Positions 61,126-64,000 of a stretch of DNA of 64,000 nt are shown here, in pieces. Position numbers and translations under genes: made by a program. This stretch comes from UBA8231 sp036011085 (GTDB taxonomy: Bacteria > Latescibacterota > UBA2968 > UBA8231): positions 25,223 through 89,222 of the forward strand of contig DASCMS010000035.1 in the NCBI GenBank assembly GCA_036011085.1. The letters are read 5' to 3'. Under the pieces are notes generated by a model. That model saw only the letters and a list, made by a program, of their open reading frames with translations, was not told the origin of the DNA and did no database searches. Position 1 is the stretch's first letter; each line of letters begins with the position of its first letter.

Positions 61126-62478
61126 ATGAGCACGGCAACCGTATCGATAGACACGGGCCCGGACCTGCGGGCCAGCGCCTTGGCCGCGCGCGAATCGGCA
61201 CGCAGTCTGGCGGCCACCTCCGGGGACGTGCGCGATGCCGGTCTCGAGGCGATCGCCGTGGCGCTGGAGTCCGAGCGGGAGGAGATGCTGGCGGCCAATG
61301 CCGAGGACCTCGGGGAGGCTCAGGAGATGGCCGCCCGCGGTGATCTGGGTGAGCCCCTGGTTGCCCGTCTGAACCTGGCCAAGGGGAAGTACGATCGCGC
61401 CATCGAGATGGTTCGCTCCGTGAAGTCGGCAGCTGATCCACTGTGGCAGACGCAGCGCGCCACCGAGATCGATGGCGGTCTCAACCTGTTCCGCGTGTCG
61501 GTTCCCATCGGTGTGCTGGGTGTGATCTTCGAGTCGCGCCCCGATGCACTGATCCAGATCGCCGCCGTGTGTCTGAAGTCAGGCAACGCCGTGCTGATGA
61601 AAGGCGGTTCCGAAGCGGCGCGTTCGAACCGGGCGCTGGCGGACCTGATCGTGCGCGCCACCGCGTCCGTGCAAGGACTCCCGGCCAACTGGCTGACGCT
61701 GATGGAGACGCGCGAGGACGTGAAGCAGATGCTGGCGCAGGAAGACGCCATCGACCTGATCATTCCCCGTGGGTCGAACGAATTTGTCAGCTACATCATG
61801 GACAACACCAACATCCCCGTCACCGGCCACGCCGATGGCATCTGCCATGTCTACGTGGACAAGGCGGCCGACCTCGACAAGGCGGTGCGCGTGGCCGTCG
61901 ACTCGAAGGTGCAGGACGTGTCTACCTGCTGTACCGCCGAGACGCTCCTCGTGCACGCCGATGTGGCGGAGGCTTTCCTGGGGCGCGCCGTTGCCGAGCT
62001 GGTCGACGAACAAGTGGAAGTGCGAGGGGATGAGCGGACACGGGCTATCGCCGGAGAACAGGTGGTGGCGGCCACCGAGCAAGACTGGTCCACCGAGTAC
62101 CTCGACTACATCCTGTCGGTGAAGGTTGTAGACAGTCTGGCCGAAGCCATGGCTCACATCAACCGCTACGGCAGCGCTCATACGGACACGATCGTGACGG
62201 AGGATCGCGCCCGGGCGGTGCGGTTTCTGCAGGGAGTGGACGGGTGCTCGGCCCTGGTCAACGCCTCCACCCGTTTCGCTGACGGGTACCGCTATGGCCT
62301 GGGGGCGGAAGTCGGCATCAGCACCGGCCGCCTGCACAGCCGTGGGCCGGTGGGCATGGAAGGATTGACGACCTACAAGTATCTGCTGGAGGGTGACGGA
62401 CACACCGTCGACGACTACGAAGGCTCGACGCCGAAGCCGTACACCCACCGCAATCTGGCCGATCTGTGGAAGGCGTGA
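61126..62478 (+). CDS. proA: Glutamate-5-semialdehyde dehydrogenase (gamma-glutamyl phosphate reductase)
   Basis: 450 residues with the ALDH-like ProA fold: RVSVPIGVLGVIFESRPDAL, KSGNAVLMKGGSEA, the IIPRGSNEFVSYIMDNTNIP segment, and the catalytic cysteine at residue 268 in VSTCCTAETLLVH. The C-terminus YGLGAEVGISTGRLHSRGPVGMEGLTTYKY is typical (outline). It reduces glutamyl phosphate to glutamate-5-semialdehyde in proline synthesis. proB is not in the window. It is slightly longer than the usual 417 residues through N- and C-terminal extensions. Its GGGGG ribosome site lies within the htpG-end relic. Confidence 0.95.
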   Translation: MSTATVSIDTGPDLRASALAARESARSLAATSGDVRDAGLEAIAVALESEREEMLAANAEDLGEAQEMAARGDLGEPLVARLNLAKGKYDRAIEMVRSVKSAADPLWQTQRATEIDGGLNLFRVSVPIGVLGVIFESRPDALIQIAAVCLKSGNAVLMKGGSEAARSNRALADLIVRATASVQGLPANWLTLMETREDVKQMLAQEDAIDLIIPRGSNEFVSYIMDNTNIPVTGHADGICHVYVDKAADLDKAVRVAVDSKVQDVSTCCTAETLLVHADVAEAFLGRAVAELVDEQVEVRGDERTRAIAGEQVVAATEQDWSTEYLDYILSVKVVDSLAEAMAHINRYGSAHTDTIVTEDRARAVRFLQGVDGCSALVNASTRFADGYRYGLGAEVGISTGRLHSRGPVGMEGLTTYKYLLEGDGHTVDDYEGSTPKPYTHRNLADLWKA

Positions 62479-62482
62479 CCGG

Positions 62483-63931
62483 TCAGACCGAACCATCAGG
62501 CCGCGTTTTTCCCTCGGGGGCCGCTTCGATCAGAATTCCCTGAGCCAATCGATTCCATCCGGTCTTCTCGTTCCACACGCCCAGGCTGGCCAGCCGGTAG
62601 GCGTAGCGGCCATCGTCGCGCAGCGACGTTGCCGGGTCGGCCAGGTGCAGGTAGGCCGTGTAGGTCCCCGATTCCAACTCTCGCGGCAGTGGCAACTCGA
62701 TCTCCATCAGGTACCGCTCTCCCGGCTTCCAGGCTCGGGGATCGAGTCCCGTGGCCAGCGACCAGGAGCGTCCGGTCGCCGCGTGCTGCAGGACGATCTC
62801 CACATTGCGCGAATTGTAGAGCGAGGCGAAGCCGTAATTCTCCAGGTCCAGGGCAACGCGCAGACGGCCACCGGCTCGGGCCCGGACGGGGAACTGGCTC
62901 TCATGCAGGGCGAAGCGTGCTCCCAACCTGCGCCTGACGTAGTCGAGACAGCCCTGTGATTCCCACTTCTCGAGCACATCAGGATGCCACTGACTGTTGA
63001 GGTAGGTGGCGTGGAGAGCGTGCAGTTCCGTCCTCGCCGGCTCGCAATCGTTGAGTTCGTAGGCAGCGCAACTCTCTCCACCAAACACCGTCAGGGCTGT
63101 TTCTCCGGTCAGGTAGGCGGTTTCTCCGGCTCGATCCATGCCGCCTCGATCGTAGGTACCCACATCGTTCGCTGACGACAGGAAGCAATCGTTGTGGTGA
63201 CCGACCCGGGCCACCGGTTCGCCGCTGTAGGCGTTGGCATCGGTCACCGTCTCGAAGCCGCCGCCGCTGGCGAAGATCCGCTGTTTCAGCAGGGGATAGC
63301 GCAGGGCGATCATGCGTTCCTCCGGGGTCTGCTCGAGCAGGAAGTGGACGAAGTCCCGGCTCTGTTCCGGGTCTGTGGCGATCGCCGTCGTGTGAAACTC
63401 GCCCCAGGGGCCGATGAAACCGGCCTCGAAGAGGGCGATGACGTCGGCGTTGGCGGTAAAGATCGGCCCCAGCTGGGTCACGTGCCGGCGGATGTTGTGG
63501 ATCGGCGGGTCGGTATAGCTGGTGTAGTCGCCCCCGGGGCCTTCGAAGCCATAGGTGCCGCGCACGATTACCTTCATGCCCTGGTCGCGGGCGGTCTGGA
63601 AGCCTTGCTCCACCCTGGCGAGGAAGTCGTTGGGCAGCAGTTCGTCCTGGCGATAGGCCGCCATGGAGATGCGTCCCCAGACGAGGGTGATGCCTTCCTG
63701 CTCGCGGATGGCGCCGATGTCGGCAGACAATCCCGGCAGGTCGGCGTAGCGGTAGAAGCCCCGCTCCGGGTTGGGGAAGAGGCTGTCGTCGACCTCGTAG
63801 CGGGTGACGATCAGCGAATCCAACGTGCTGCCTCCGATGACAGCGTCATTCTCTGTCGACTGACTGCCGCAGGCGACGTGGAGCAATGCTCCGCAGATGG
63901 TCGCCAAGCCAGTGATGGATCGGCGGAACAT
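62483..63931 (-). CDS. DUF4874/DUF4832 lipoprotein
   Basis: 482 residues from ATG 63931, with a GAGGG about 8 bases before it. The signal sequence ends in a lipobox (GALLHVACGS). The N-terminal DUF4874 part has the diagnostic NPERGFYRYADL motif and a TIM-barrel-like GMKVIVRGTYGFEGPGGDYT region with an EAGFIGPWGEFHTT block (likely catalytic Glu, by analogy with GH barrels). The C-terminal DUF4832 part (about 230-470) is a beta sandwich with NDCFLSSANDVGTY. Such proteins occur near glycan-degradation genes and are suspected glycoside hydrolases. Convergent with proA, only 4 bases between stops. Confidence 0.85.
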   Translation of the reverse strand: MFRRSITGLATICGALLHVACGSQSTENDAVIGGSTLDSLIVTRYEVDDSLFPNPERGFYRYADLPGLSADIGAIREQEGITLVWGRISMAAYRQDELLPNDFLARVEQGFQTARDQGMKVIVRGTYGFEGPGGDYTSYTDPPIHNIRRHVTQLGPIFTANADVIALFEAGFIGPWGEFHTTAIATDPEQSRDFVHFLLEQTPEERMIALRYPLLKQRIFASGGGFETVTDANAYSGEPVARVGHHNDCFLSSANDVGTYDRGGMDRAGETAYLTGETALTVFGGESCAAYELNDCEPARTELHALHATYLNSQWHPDVLEKWESQGCLDYVRRRLGARFALHESQFPVRARAGGRLRVALDLENYGFASLYNSRNVEIVLQHAATGRSWSLATGLDPRAWKPGERYLMEIELPLPRELESGTYTAYLHLADPATSLRDDGRYAYRLASLGVWNEKTGWNRLAQGILIEAAPEGKTRPDGSV

Positions 63932-64000
63932 GGCATCGACCCTCGGGAATCGGTGGCTCGCAATGTGGGCAGCTTGCCAGACGGGCGGTTCAATCTATTG

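Noticed and set aside
1..64000. tRNA, rRNA, CRISPR arrays, prophage or intact transposase genes
   Set aside because: Read through for these; no cloverleaf-like gene, repeat-spacer array, phage structural gene or transposase was recognised.

Overview
The window is a GC-rich, very gene-dense stretch (no gap between genes above about 280 bases) from a Gram-negative-type bacterium. Evidence for an outer membrane is a TonB-dependent receptor, a Cpx-like envelope-stress module, lipoprotein signal peptides and a lipid-linked glycan flippase. The mix of sulfatases, GH92 and GH123-like enzymes, DUF4874/DUF4832 protein, Gfo/Idh/MocA dehydrogenases, HpcH/HpaI aldolase, betA-like GMC oxidoreductase and several FAD oxidoreductases is typical of uncultured glycan-degrading lineages such as Latescibacterota or Poribacteria, with Planctomycetota less likely. 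This assignment is an inference from gene content only. No rRNA, tRNA, CRISPR array or intact insertion sequence was seen.

Left part (1-22,300). A protein of unknown function (120-1955) has a paralogue at 14,501-16,339. Between 1,985 and 4,327 lies a patch of broken signalling genes: a class III cyclase C-terminal half welded out of frame to an AAA_14 ATPase N-terminal piece, then a caspase-DUF4384 gene that has lost its catalytic half. Then come mtnK, an ADP-ribosylglycohydrolase translationally coupled to a cation-chloride-type transporter, a 164-bp MITE-like element that supplies the transporter stop codon, a divergent VOC/PHP pair, a betA-like oxidoreductase, a Gfo/Idh/MocA dehydrogenase, an FAD oxidoreductase, a cpxP-cpxR-cpxA-like operon with a direct-repeat operator candidate, hemL, and a LarA-family racemase with all key residues.

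Middle (22,300-40,600). A tightly overlapping minus-strand operon (28,603 to 22,304) encodes a nucleotidyltransferase/CDP-alcohol phosphotransferase fusion, a GT4 glycosyltransferase, a sulfotransferase, a GH43/GINT1-like propeller protein and a flippase, probably a surface glycolipid or glycan pathway. Upstream on the same strand are an aldo/keto reductase, a DUF360 membrane protein, a rhodanese, a membrane GAF sensor and a GNAT acetyltransferase. A large GH123-like secreted protein, a sulfatase with a coupled zinc-ribbon protein, and a thiamine module follow. The thiamine module is a TPP riboswitch with an attenuator, a TonB receptor and thiamine pyrophosphokinase.

Right part (40,600-64,000). 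A long minus-strand run (49,130 to 40,610) combines a lipoprotein/Tat-type sulfatase, a CBM9-like protein, a membrane protein, a zinc ribbon, a D-amino-acid-dehydrogenase-like enzyme, an SGNH hydrolase, a lactonase, an HpcH/HpaI aldolase, a DUF6653-like membrane protein and a HAD phosphatase. Divergent from it is a GH92 alpha-mannosidase broken by a poly-C frameshift. The end holds housekeeping genes (ychF, ddl, htpG, proA), a sugar-oxidation cluster (SDR, TIM-barrel isomerase, Gfo/Idh/MocA), a geranylgeranyl-reductase-like flavoprotein and a DUF4874/DUF4832 lipoprotein. Perfect short palindromes in several divergent promoter regions are the clearest unassigned regulatory signals.
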